Below are positions 1 to 6,578 of a stretch of DNA of 8,313 nucleotides, in pieces. The stretch spans positions 1 through 8,313 of the forward strand of contig JBBRNY010000106.1 in the NCBI GenBank assembly GCA_038229915.1. The letters are read 5' to 3'. The notes under the pieces were generated by a model. That model searched no databases. It had not been told where the DNA came from and saw only the letters and a list, made by a program, of their open reading frames with translations. How positions within the stretch are numbered: position 1 is the first letter of the stretch; each line of letters begins with the position of its first letter. The stretch comes from JAFDZW01 sp038229915. Its GTDB lineage: Bacteria > Bacteroidota > Ignavibacteria > Palsa-1295. Made by a program: the position numbers and the translations under genes.

Positions 1-263
1 TCCATAAACGTACCGTCGTGCATATTCCTAAACAGATGATCTTCAACCACACCGCCAGCGGTATAGATATCATCCCAACCGTCGTTATCAAAATCAAAGA
101 CGACAAAGCCCGGACCTACCTCAGCAGTAGGCTGAGAATAGGCTTTGAATTTTGCGTGGGCGGTATCGTCAAAAAAACGGAATTGACAAAATGCTACCAT
201 CGGTGTGCAACACACCGATAGCAGCATAACAACAGCAAAAAGAGTTAATTTTGTCTTATTCAT
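1..263 (-). CDS. Secreted FG-GAP/VCBS repeat protein (N-terminal part, runs off the window)
   Basis: Only the first 87 codons are present; the gene continues beyond base 1. The product starts with a Sec signal peptide: charged MNKTK, then a hydrophobic stretch at about residues 6-24, with possible cleavage near AFC-Q26/27. The mature part soon reaches FVVFDFDNDGWDDIYTAGG (residues 53-71). This is the typical FG-GAP/VCBS blade motif, with the calcium-loop pattern DxDNDGxxD at D57, D59, N60, D61 and D65, followed by LFRNMHDGTF (78-87). Such repeats build extracellular beta-propellers (CRTAC1/ASPIC-UnbV-like proteins); the ligand or partner here is unknown. The ATG at 263 is favoured because the signal peptide is well formed from it, although no Shine-Dalgarno site is visible. 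It lies 35 bases after the stop of the PHM-like lipoprotein gene, so the two are probably cotranscribed. A strong RNA hairpin lies inside its signal-peptide codons. Family assignment is confident; full domain structure cannot be seen. Confidence 0.85.
   Translation of the reverse strand, partial: MNKTKLTLFAVVMLLSVCCTPMVAFCQFRFFDDTAHAKFKAYSQPTAEVGPGFVVFDFDNDGWDDIYTAGGVVEDHLFRNMHDGTFM
191..227 (-). promoter_or_regulatory. Strong RNA hairpin within the signal-peptide codons of the FG-GAP gene
   Basis: Read on the minus-strand transcript, ATGCTGCTATCGGTGTG, loop TTG, then CACACCGATGGTAGCAT form a 17-bp stem with a three-base loop. Fifteen pairs are Watson-Crick and two are G-U wobbles. It covers codons 13-25 of the FG-GAP gene, about 36 bases after the ATG. 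The inner nine pairs (ATCGGTGTG/CACACCGAT) are perfect also as DNA. The structure is directly visible; a role in attenuation, translation control or mRNA processing is inference. It could also be a palindromic sequence tolerated by a permissive signal peptide. Confidence 0.6.
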
Positions 264-298
264 CTTGATAACTACAATCGAACGTGATTCAGAAAATA

Positions 299-1429
299 TT
301 ATTGTTTTGTATCATAGATAGTTGTTCCTTGCCCATCACCCGGAACGAACCAACTAAATAAATTACAATGTTCCTCAGTCTCAACGTGAGGTCCGAACAA
401 AATCGTATTCGGTGTATTGTTGAAATACGTTACAGTATAACGAATTGTTTGACCATAATTCAATTTGTACGGGACAGGGTAAGATGTGAAAGGTGGCTCG
501 CTCCAGGTAACGTTCGAATAGATCTTGTCTGCAACATTTGCCGAAGAGTCAATGGCACCACTTGGATCGATATCACCATTAGGAAGACGTTTCAGATTAA
601 CAACGTCAACAAAGAATGACTTGCCGCGACTATGATAATGCCCTGTCATTCCCAAAATCCAAATTGGGAAAGTGGCTCCAGGAAAGGTACAAGTCTTCGC
701 AACAGTCGTGGTTTGCCCAGGCGGTAGGATGAGAGGTGTACGGCGCGCAACCATCATTGAAGCCGCGACCAGGTTGGTTTCGTGAGTTTTATAAAGATTA
801 ATAATAACCTTGCCTTTACCATTTGGCGTGGATTGCGATGTCGCATTCACAAAATGAGTTTCGACCACCATATTCTCATTCGGCTGCAACGTTACCGTTG
901 TCTGCTTTCCGCGCAAGCTTGCAGGGACTGTTGAATCATCAGGCATCTTTGCAAGCTCCCAAACAAACGAATCTACTTGTGCCTCGATCAATAGATCAGA
1001 AGCATTCCAGACAGTATTTGAATAGAATGTAGGCTGATAAAGGATGTTGGCTGTATCAACTTTACCATTCTGAGTAAAAATGATGTTTTTTGGTTGAGTT
1101 GTCGCGTCAGCTGTTTGCTCAATAACTGTTCGGAAGCAATTCATGTGATGAGTGCCTCTATTGGTTGCTACCTCAATACGCCCAATATTCAATGGCGCAG
1201 TAATCGGTAATTTAAAGTAAAAATTACCCTGTACTTCAGTACCTTTAGGTACGGCAAAAGTGTCGATCACGATCTGAATTCCCTCGCCCGGAGCTGGTGG
1301 CTCAAGGAATACAGTACCGTCGGCATCATACCAACGATGTGCTTGAGTCGGGGTAACTGGTTCAGTTGCTTTACAACCAACCATACCTGCGAAAACAGCG
1401 CAAACAAGCGCTAACTTAGTCAACTTCAT
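299..1429 (-). CDS. Copper type II ascorbate-dependent monooxygenase-like (PHM-fold) lipoprotein
   Basis: This 376-residue envelope protein has a lipoprotein-type leader: MKLTK, a hydrophobic core, then GMVGC with C19 as lipidation site. Two halves match the animal peptidylglycine alpha-hydroxylating monooxygenase/dopamine beta-hydroxylase fold. The N-terminal copper site shows HHM at residues 94-96 (PHM H107-H108-M109) and a third likely ligand H192 in VETHFVNA (PHM H172). The second domain begins at ILPPGQ (234-239). It carries C247 and HYH at 264-266 (PHM H242/H244), then EEHCNLF at 352-358, aligned with PHM DEMCNLY around M314. The Met copper ligand is therefore His354 here. Family members use two copper ions and ascorbate to hydroxylate C-H bonds; the substrates of bacterial members are mostly unknown, so no reaction is assigned. 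Several animal disulphide cysteines are absent. No Shine-Dalgarno site is seen before the ATG. The gene is followed closely by the secreted FG-GAP gene. Fold assignment is fairly confident; catalytic activity is not. Confidence 0.82.
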   Translation of the reverse strand: MKLTKLALVCAVFAGMVGCKATEPVTPTQAHRWYDADGTVFLEPPAPGEGIQIVIDTFAVPKGTEVQGNFYFKLPITAPLNIGRIEVATNRGTHHMNCFRTVIEQTADATTQPKNIIFTQNGKVDTANILYQPTFYSNTVWNASDLLIEAQVDSFVWELAKMPDDSTVPASLRGKQTTVTLQPNENMVVETHFVNATSQSTPNGKGKVIINLYKTHETNLVAASMMVARRTPLILPPGQTTTVAKTCTFPGATFPIWILGMTGHYHSRGKSFFVDVVNLKRLPNGDIDPSGAIDSSANVADKIYSNVTWSEPPFTSYPVPYKLNYGQTIRYTVTYFNNTPNTILFGPHVETEEHCNLFSWFVPGDGQGTTIYDTKQ

Positions 1430-1475
1430 AGCTTTAGATTTTGAGTGGTGACAACGTTTAAGGTTTATTTACTCT

Positions 1476-1481
1476 ATTATA
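1476..1481 (-). promoter_or_regulatory. Possible -10 box for the PHM-like/FG-GAP operon
   Basis: The minus strand reads TATAAT here, 46 bases before the PHM-like start codon and downstream of the terminator of the preceding gene. I find no convincing -35 element 16-18 bases upstream. The terminator between the two genes makes a promoter somewhere in 1430-1518 likely, but this exact box is a guess. Confidence 0.3.
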
Positions 1482-1518
1482 GACACAATAGAACATCCCA
1501 TAGTTACAAAAGGACAAG

Positions 1519-1553
1519 AAAAAAGGCAGAAATTGTTACTTTTCTGCCTTTTT
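1519..1553 (-). terminator. Intrinsic terminator after the DUF4139 gene
   Basis: A perfect 13-bp inverted repeat, AAAAAGGCAGAAA (1520-1532) and TTTCTGCCTTTTT (1541-1553), flanks an eight-base loop. On the minus strand the stem ends in a run of T residues, and it lies 22 bases beyond the DUF4139 stop codon. This is a classic rho-independent terminator. A T run also follows on the plus strand, so it could work in both directions, but no plus-strand gene ends here. Confidence 0.85.
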
Positions 1554-1574
1554 CCTCAAAATAATACTCAAACG

Positions 1575-2939
1575 TTACCAAGTATGAATAACCGTGTAAG
1601 TCAGTTTCTTCTCCGAACGGGCTTTGACTGGCACGTGAAAGATGACCGTTGAAGCATTCTTCTTATCAAACGGGATAGATGATTTTGTGATCTCCCAGCT
1701 ATAACCGACATCTTCGGTCACATCGATCGTAACGTCTTCGTCTTTACGATTTTTCAGATTAACTTCGATCGATTCCATTGACGAATGCGAGCCAAGATTT
1801 TTCGAATCGGTCACGGTGCGTTCGCCAAGAATATCAAAAGCATCGCCGACCTTGAGTGTGATCTCCTCATCACGAGGGGTGTGTGCTATGCGGTCTTCGC
1901 CCACGAACTCAAGCGAGCCATCTTTATCGCGTTTCATTACACGAATCACACCTTCGGGCAATGGCATACCCATATTGTTCTCTTTCGTGTTCTTAAATTT
2001 GATCGAGACCTCAATATTGCGACCACCATGATATGTATAGGCTTTCTCAGAGTGTACGCCTGTCGAATTGAGCAGTGAAATTTGCTTTACTTCATTATTA
2101 TGAAGTGTCGTCGTGCGCCCAAGGTCATACAGATGATACTCGAACATCCCACGTTCCTCGAATTGTTGGGGTGCAACCATATCCCCCGATGCCTTCATCG
2201 CATAGGCACGAGTTTCATAATCGGGAACAGCTTGTGCTCGGTGTATCGTACCGGCAACCACCTTTAAGTGCGCATCAGGATAGGTCACACCGCTATTGTT
2301 CTCAAGCGATACCCATCCCGAAAGATCAAGCGACTTGTCGTCATCAGCAAGGGCGACGATATACTCGGCATGCCAATTCAAACCCGTGCTTTGGTAGGTC
2401 ACTTCCAGCGGCTCATTCATATATGCTCCGGTTGAAGCTAATTGCCACACCAACGTCGGCCGAGTCAAGAGCCCTTCCGGGAGCGTCGGGACACTGATCT
2501 GCGAGGAGTTTCCGGTGAGCATCACAATACCCGTTGGGGTCTGCAATGTGAGAAAATTACCCTCAGCCGAAAGCAAGATGCCTTCTGTGACGTTTCGCTT
2601 ATCATCAGTGACCATCACCTTCTTATCAATGTATTTGTGCAACAGGGTCGCCTGATTGACAAGGTCATATTGGTAATTCTGCTCGATAAGATTGATCTGC
2701 CCAGGATGCTTGGGCGAAGTGATCTTGACGGTCGTTGGGTCGAGCTGAGCTGAGATGTCCTGAAGTTTGATCTCGCTCGTACCTTTTTTGAGATCAAAAA
2801 CTCGAATATCCCGAATCACTCCGAGATTAGAATTATAGATCGTAAGGCTCAGCCCGTCACGTTTTGGTGCATCGTTTACTTGTGCGATGGATATGCTTGC
2901 ACCGAGCGATAGAACAGCGGCTATAAGAATGATTTTCAT
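1575..2939 (-). CDS. Secreted DUF4139 domain protein
   Basis: This 454-residue protein starts with a Sec signal peptide (MKIILIAAVLSLGASISIAQ, likely cut after A19), so it is exported to the periplasm or cell surface. Residues about 28-160 form a beta-rich N-terminal region resembling the one that precedes DUF4139 in related proteins. Residues about 175-454 match DUF4139: TYQSTGLNWHAEYIVAL (181-197), SLENNSGVTYPDAHLKVVAG (211-230), EYHLYDLGRTTTL (267-279), then MPLPEGVIRVMKRDKDGSLE (325-344) and VGEDRIAHTPRDEEITLKVG (346-365). The domain is widespread but has no known biochemical function, and I assign none. The protein ends cleanly at YTVIHTW with no sorting tag or membrane anchor. It seems to be its own transcription unit, with a promoter-like sequence upstream and a strong terminator downstream. 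No Shine-Dalgarno site precedes the ATG. Confidence 0.88.
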   Translation of the reverse strand: MKIILIAAVLSLGASISIAQVNDAPKRDGLSLTIYNSNLGVIRDIRVFDLKKGTSEIKLQDISAQLDPTTVKITSPKHPGQINLIEQNYQYDLVNQATLLHKYIDKKVMVTDDKRNVTEGILLSAEGNFLTLQTPTGIVMLTGNSSQISVPTLPEGLLTRPTLVWQLASTGAYMNEPLEVTYQSTGLNWHAEYIVALADDDKSLDLSGWVSLENNSGVTYPDAHLKVVAGTIHRAQAVPDYETRAYAMKASGDMVAPQQFEERGMFEYHLYDLGRTTTLHNNEVKQISLLNSTGVHSEKAYTYHGGRNIEVSIKFKNTKENNMGMPLPEGVIRVMKRDKDGSLEFVGEDRIAHTPRDEEITLKVGDAFDILGERTVTDSKNLGSHSSMESIEVNLKNRKDEDVTIDVTEDVGYSWEITKSSIPFDKKNASTVIFHVPVKARSEKKLTYTVIHTW

Positions 2940-2993
2940 ACACTTATGAATTTTAGTTAATAAATCGTATCAATGGAATAATTGACATTGATT

Positions 2994-3021
2994 ATAATAC
3001 GATGTGAAAGAATCATACCAA
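2994..3021 (-). promoter_or_regulatory. Candidate promoter of the DUF4139 gene
   Basis: On the minus strand TTGGTA (3016-3021) and TATTAT (2994-2999) are separated by 16 bases. An overlapping TATAAT at 2991-2996 is an alternative -10 box with 19-base spacing. The site is about 55 bases before the start codon, in the 185-base gap after ispE. The rest of that gap (2940-2993 and 3022-3124) shows no gene and no clear terminator for ispE. Confidence 0.4.
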
Positions 3022-3124
3022 AGACAAAACGAGATAACCGACGAAAAGGACGCACTCTTTTTATTTGAAATCTCTGCATTTTGCAATACTGATGATAAGC
3101 AAGTTTGCAAAGCACGGTTAACAA

Positions 3125-3973
3125 TTATTCATTAATAAATGAATGCAGGGCGCTGTCTTTGCCAAATTGCTCAAATGCTTTCCGAGCCTTCTCTTGTGAA
3201 GAATATATCCCGAAGAATGCGCTACCGCTCCCACTCATAAGCGCAAAACTCGCTCCACTTGCATAAAGATCGTGTTTGATCTGATGAAGAGATGGCTGCA
3301 TCTCAAATGCAATGCTCTCGAAGTCATTGAAAATTGTGTACTGCCATTGTTCTATTGGTAGCCGTATTGCCAATGCAAGATCTGTTGCAATTCTCGTTTG
3401 AAGAGCAAGTCTTTTATATGCTTCGAACGTTGAAATAACAATATCTTTGGGTTTAACAACGACGATCGGTAAAGACGATCGAAAATCTATCGGAGTGAGT
3501 ATATCCCCTATCCCCGATGCAACCGCTGTATAACTATTCATCAAAAAAAATGGTACATCAGCACCAATGCTTCTTGCTATCTCAAATTTCTCTTTCGATG
3601 TGAGTGGACTCACCAGATCGGCGAATATCTCAATAGCCATGGCCGCATCTGCCGAGCCACCACCAAGCCCTGCACCAATGGGGACGTTCTTTTCTAATGT
3701 GATTTCAATTCCCGGCAAAGGGATGTCTTTCAACTGAGAACAACGCTCTATTACCCTCGTTATGAGATTCGATGAATTGGTCGGGATCGAGGTGTCGTTG
3801 ACCGACAAATGAAACCCATCCGAACTGGATACCTTCAGGATATCAGAAGGTGAATCAAGTCTATAAAAGATCGTATTGATATTGTGATAGCCATCCTCCC
3901 GTTTAGAGAGAACCTCAAGACCAAGATTGATCTTGCACGGCGAACGGTACACTACTTTTGCGTCGGTTTTCAT
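3125..3973 (-). CDS. ispE: 4-diphosphocytidyl-2-C-methyl-D-erythritol kinase
   Basis: IspE is the cytoplasmic GHMP kinase that phosphorylates the 2-hydroxyl of 4-diphosphocytidyl-2-C-methyl-D-erythritol with ATP, the fourth step of the MEP isoprenoid pathway. The 282-residue length is normal for the family. Visible motifs are SPCKINLGLEVLSKREDGYH (11-30), with the conserved Lys14 and the substrate-binding DGYH; the GHMP ATP loop PIGAGLGGGSADAA (98-111); GADVPFF (137-143), with D139 as the expected catalytic Asp; NDFE (216-219); and the C-terminal glycine motif MSGSGSAFFG (246-255). All key residues are present, so the enzyme should be active. The first ATG before the conserved N-terminal motif is used, although no clear Shine-Dalgarno site precedes it. 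The gene is divergent from lat (132-base shared upstream region) and separated by 185 bases from the downstream DUF4139 gene, so it is probably transcribed alone. Confidence 0.95.
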   Translation of the reverse strand: MKTDAKVVYRSPCKINLGLEVLSKREDGYHNINTIFYRLDSPSDILKVSSSDGFHLSVNDTSIPTNSSNLITRVIERCSQLKDIPLPGIEITLEKNVPIGAGLGGGSADAAMAIEIFADLVSPLTSKEKFEIARSIGADVPFFLMNSYTAVASGIGDILTPIDFRSSLPIVVVKPKDIVISTFEAYKRLALQTRIATDLALAIRLPIEQWQYTIFNDFESIAFEMQPSLHQIKHDLYASGASFALMSGSGSAFFGIYSSQEKARKAFEQFGKDSALHSFINE

Positions 3974-4093
3974 TATCTACATAGCAAACGATTACTACTT
4001 GCTTCTTGTTACTAAATTGGTCAAAATAAACAAGTATTTTCTAAGGTAGAATTTACTTTAGCTGAAGTCTGCAATTTATTGATTTTAATAAAA

Positions 4094-4098
4094 AAGGA
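4094..4098 (+). promoter_or_regulatory. Ribosome binding site fixing the lat start
   Basis: AAGGA lies seven bases before the ATG at 4106. It supports that ATG over the in-frame TTG at 4079, whose extra nine residues show no family similarity. It is one of only two clear Shine-Dalgarno sites in the window; the other precedes guaB. Confidence 0.75.
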
Positions 4099-4105
4099 CG
4101 GCGCG

Positions 4106-5515
4106 ATGTCAAAAAACAACATCATAGAAGTACGAAGCACGAACGAAATATCTCATGAGCTAAATAGTCTCGCACGTCCTTCCGTCCATATCGCCCCAGG
4201 TAAAGTCCACGAGACGCTTGCAAAGCACATGCTTGTTGATGGGTTCGATCTGGTCGTCGATCTGAAAAAGTCGCAAGGAAACTTCATCTATGACGCTCGA
4301 ACCGGCAAACGCTTCTTAGACTTTTTTACCTTCTTTGCTTCGGGTCCGGTGGGGCTAAACCACCCAGCAATGCTGACCCCAGAATTTCGCGACCGCCTCG
4401 TAACCTCAGCAATAAACAAGCCATCAAGCTCCGATGCGTATTCCGTCGAAATGGCTGAATTCGCCGAGACGTTTGCTCAAGTTGCTATTCCTGAGTATCT
4501 GCCCCATTTGTTCTTGATCGAAGGTGGTAGTGCCGCCGTCGAGAATGCGCTGAAAGTCGCATTTGACTGGAAAGTACGCAAAAATTTCCTCAAAGGTTAT
4601 ACCCAAGAGCGTGGTCATCTCATCATGCACTTCCGTAATGCCTTTCATGGGCGCAACGGCTACACACTTTCCTTGACCAATACCGATCCGGTTAAAACGC
4701 TCTATTTCCCAAAGTTCAAAGACTGGCCTCGCATTGATGCCCCCTATCTCTTCTACCCACAAACTGGGGATAACATTACCAAAGCACACGAAGCCGAAGA
4801 ACGCTCGCTCAAGCAGATGAAAGAAGCGTTTATGAATTACCCAGATCAGATCGCGGCGATCATCATCGAACCCATTCAAGGCGAGGGCGGAGACAATCAT
4901 TTTTCCGAGCGTTTCCATCAGACCATCCGCGACCTCTGTGATGAAAATGATGCACTGATGATCTATGACGAAGTGCAAACCGGTCTTGGCTTGACCGGCA
5001 AGATGTGGGCACATGAACATTTTGTCAAGCCCGACATAATGACCTTCGGCAAGAAGATGCAAGTTTGTGGCTTGCTTGCCTCTAGGCGCATCGACGAAGT
5101 GCACGACAATGTGTTTATGAAATCGAGCCGTATTAATTCAACGTGGGGTGGCAACCTCATTGATATGGTGCGCGCACAAAAATATCTTGAGATCATTCGC
5201 GACGAGAATCTTGTCGAAAATGCGCGTGTCGTCGGTGATTATCTGTTAGATGAGATCAAAGGTTTGGCTCACGAATTCCCTGCTGTTGTATCAAATGCAC
5301 GTGGCAAAGGCTTAATGTGTGCCTTCACTGTTGCCGAAGCACAGATGCGTGATGCCCTTCGCCAAAAGTGTTATGACGAAGGTGTTGTGATCATCGGCTG
5401 TGGCGACCGCTCTATCCGCTTCCGCCCTGCGCTTAATGTCTCGAAAGAAGAGATCGATATGGGCATTAAAGTCATCCGTGAACAGATCAAAGAATTAGAA
5501 CTCAGAGATTTTTAA
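4106..5515 (+). CDS. lat: L-lysine 6-aminotransferase (lysine epsilon-aminotransferase)
   Basis: LAT is a PLP-dependent class III aminotransferase. It moves the epsilon-amino group of L-lysine to 2-oxoglutarate, giving 2-aminoadipate 6-semialdehyde, which cyclises to piperideine-6-carboxylate, plus glutamate. The 469-residue protein follows the Mycobacterium tuberculosis enzyme (Rv3290c), as I recall it, almost throughout. Matching stretches are VDGFDLVVDLKKSQG (44-58), NKPSSSDAYSVEMA (104-117), EGGSAAVENALK (139-150), AFHGRNGYTLSLTNT (179-193), FPKFKDWPRIDAPY (201-214), EPIQGEGGD (255-263), YDEVQTG (287-293), TFGKKMQVCG (313-322), NSTWGGNLIDMVRA (344-357) and GKGLMCAF (400-407). K316 is the expected Schiff-base lysine, D288 the residue that binds the PLP pyridine nitrogen, and E260 matches the Glu243 substrate switch of the mycobacterial enzyme. 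The tryptophan-dioxygenase-family gene follows after three bases, so the two form an operon. No partner P6C dehydrogenase is nearby, so the fate of the product cannot be read here. Confidence 0.94.
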   Translation: MSKNNIIEVRSTNEISHELNSLARPSVHIAPGKVHETLAKHMLVDGFDLVVDLKKSQGNFIYDARTGKRFLDFFTFFASGPVGLNHPAMLTPEFRDRLVTSAINKPSSSDAYSVEMAEFAETFAQVAIPEYLPHLFLIEGGSAAVENALKVAFDWKVRKNFLKGYTQERGHLIMHFRNAFHGRNGYTLSLTNTDPVKTLYFPKFKDWPRIDAPYLFYPQTGDNITKAHEAEERSLKQMKEAFMNYPDQIAAIIIEPIQGEGGDNHFSERFHQTIRDLCDENDALMIYDEVQTGLGLTGKMWAHEHFVKPDIMTFGKKMQVCGLLASRRIDEVHDNVFMKSSRINSTWGGNLIDMVRAQKYLEIIRDENLVENARVVGDYLLDEIKGLAHEFPAVVSNARGKGLMCAFTVAEAQMRDALRQKCYDEGVVIIGCGDRSIRFRPALNVSKEEIDMGIKVIREQIKELELRDF

Positions 5516-5518
5516 ATT

Positions 5519-6478
5519 ATGAAACCAACCGCAAACTTAGAAGAATCGCTCGCGAAACTTGTTGCCCGTTACGGCGATCGTGCCGCCAATTATATCGAGG
5601 GACTCGCCATACGAAGCGAGATGACTTACGATGATTACATCAATGTCGAAACATTGTTGACGCTTCAGCACCCGCTCACGAATTATCACGACGAGCTGAC
5701 ATTCTTGATGTATCATCAGCAAACCGAGTTGTGGTTTCGCCTCGCATTGCACGAACTCGAGCACGGCATCGAAGCACTCTTACAAGAGCCTGCTGATATT
5801 GCGACAGCCATCGAATCTGCTTCGCGAACAAACAGGATCATAAAATTTATAACGCAAAGTTTTGACGTTCTTATCTATGGCCTCGATACCGATGCGTTTA
5901 TGGAATTCAGAAAAGCCTTTGGTTCGACAAGCGGTTTTCAGTCCGCTCAGTTTCGAGCTATTGAAATTCTTGCCGGATTAGAACGCCACAACAAAGAAAG
6001 CAAAGACCACACTTTTTATTGGGAACGAGCCGCGCGTGATATTACTACCGGCGAACCAACGTTGACGCTCACGAAATTTAAAGAGAAACATCTCCATTGG
6101 CTCAATGAGATGTACGAAAAACGCAAACCTTATTCTTTCAGATTAGCATTCGAACAAGTACTCCGTCAACGAGTCTCAAAACCTGATCTACGTTCTCTCT
6201 ATCAAACACTCTTCAACGGCGAAGCACCACTTGAGCTTCAAACATTGGCAAATGAATTAGTCATCCTCGACTCAGAGATCATTGCATGGAAAGGCTCACA
6301 CTTAAGAGCCGCCGCAAAACACTTGGCCAAATCACCAAAAGGCACGGGCGAAACAAATTGGGCAGAGTATCTCAGCCGCTCGCTCAAAGAAGAACATTAC
6401 TTCCCCGAATTAGTAATGGCAATGAAAGAAGCCTCAGTCGAAGAAGAATTGGAAATGCCAACGTTGGGAGATGCTTAG
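5519..6478 (+). CDS. Tryptophan 2,3-dioxygenase family heme protein
   Basis: TDOs are cytoplasmic heme enzymes that open the indole ring of L-tryptophan with O2 to give N-formylkynurenine. At 319 residues this protein fits the bacterial size. Matches to Xanthomonas TDO, as I recall it, run in order. TYDDYINVETLLTLQHPL (36-53) contains Y37 and Y40, matching Y24 and Y27. HDELTFLMYHQQTELW (57-72) has F62 and H66 for F51 and the active-site His55. FGSTSGFQSAQFRAIEI (134-150) has R146 for the carboxylate-binding Arg117. WKGSHLRAAAKHL (257-269) has H261 for the axial heme ligand His240. GTGETNWAEYL (275-285) has T276 for T254, and FPEL (295-298) follows. The core is complete, but the GTG loop reads ETNW where classic enzymes have a Gly/Ser-rich run, and Y65 replaces the Gln before the active-site His. 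Substrate could therefore be tryptophan or a derivative. It starts three bases after lat, suggesting translational coupling, and has no strong ribosome site. No kynurenine formamidase or kynureninase follows. Family is confident; exact substrate is less so, so no gene symbol is given. Confidence 0.88.
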   Translation: MKPTANLEESLAKLVARYGDRAANYIEGLAIRSEMTYDDYINVETLLTLQHPLTNYHDELTFLMYHQQTELWFRLALHELEHGIEALLQEPADIATAIESASRTNRIIKFITQSFDVLIYGLDTDAFMEFRKAFGSTSGFQSAQFRAIEILAGLERHNKESKDHTFYWERAARDITTGEPTLTLTKFKEKHLHWLNEMYEKRKPYSFRLAFEQVLRQRVSKPDLRSLYQTLFNGEAPLELQTLANELVILDSEIIAWKGSHLRAAAKHLAKSPKGTGETNWAEYLSRSLKEEHYFPELVMAMKEASVEEELEMPTLGDA

Positions 6479-6493
6479 GTAGTTGTTAGTGTA

Positions 6494-6566
6494 TTAGTCT
6501 TTAGTCGTTAGGAGTTGTATTGCCTATCTTCCATCTAACTTCAAAACTCTAACGACTAAAGACTAA
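6494..6566. repeat. Inverted repeat built of TTAG heptamers between convergent genes
   Basis: TTAGTCTTTAGTCGTTAG (6494-6511) is repeated exactly in inverse orientation at 6549-6566. Four further pairs (AGTT/AACT) follow after one bulged base, leaving a 28-base loop. Each arm consists of degenerate seven-base units (TTAGTCT, TTAGTCG, TTAGGAG on the left; complements on the right). Imperfect similarity continues outward on both sides to about 6479 and 6580, reaching the stop codons of the flanking genes. It fills the 100-base gap between the dioxygenase gene and guaB and may stop transcription from both sides, though it lacks the GC-rich stem and T run of a standard terminator. The heptamer make-up also suggests a dispersed intergenic repeat. 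Confidence 0.75.
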
Positions 6567-6578
6567 CCAACTAGCAAA

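Noticed and set aside
2075..2497. Plus-strand open frame (140 codons) opposite the DUF4139 gene
   Set aside because: The peptide is rich in His, Arg, Pro and Ser without any recognisable motif, has no ribosome site, and overlaps a well-supported gene.
3127..3144. ATTCATT/AATGAAT hairpin at the ispE stop codon as a terminator
   Set aside because: The stem is seven pairs, almost all A-T, with no T run after it on the minus strand, so it is too weak for an intrinsic terminator.
4005..4034. CTTGTT/AACAAG inverted repeat in the ispE-lat divergent region as an operator
   Set aside because: It has only six base pairs around an 18-base spacer in AT-rich DNA, which chance can easily produce. No promoter boxes could be placed relative to it with confidence.
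4079..4105. Upstream TTG start for lat giving nine extra residues
   Set aside because: AAGGA is correctly spaced for the ATG at 4106, and the added residues overlap that ribosome site and show no conservation with known LAT proteins.
4424..5104. Long minus-strand open frame (226 codons) opposite lat
   Set aside because: It lies wholly inside lat, which has full family motifs on the plus strand. The minus-strand peptide shows no domain pattern and looks like a codon-bias shadow.
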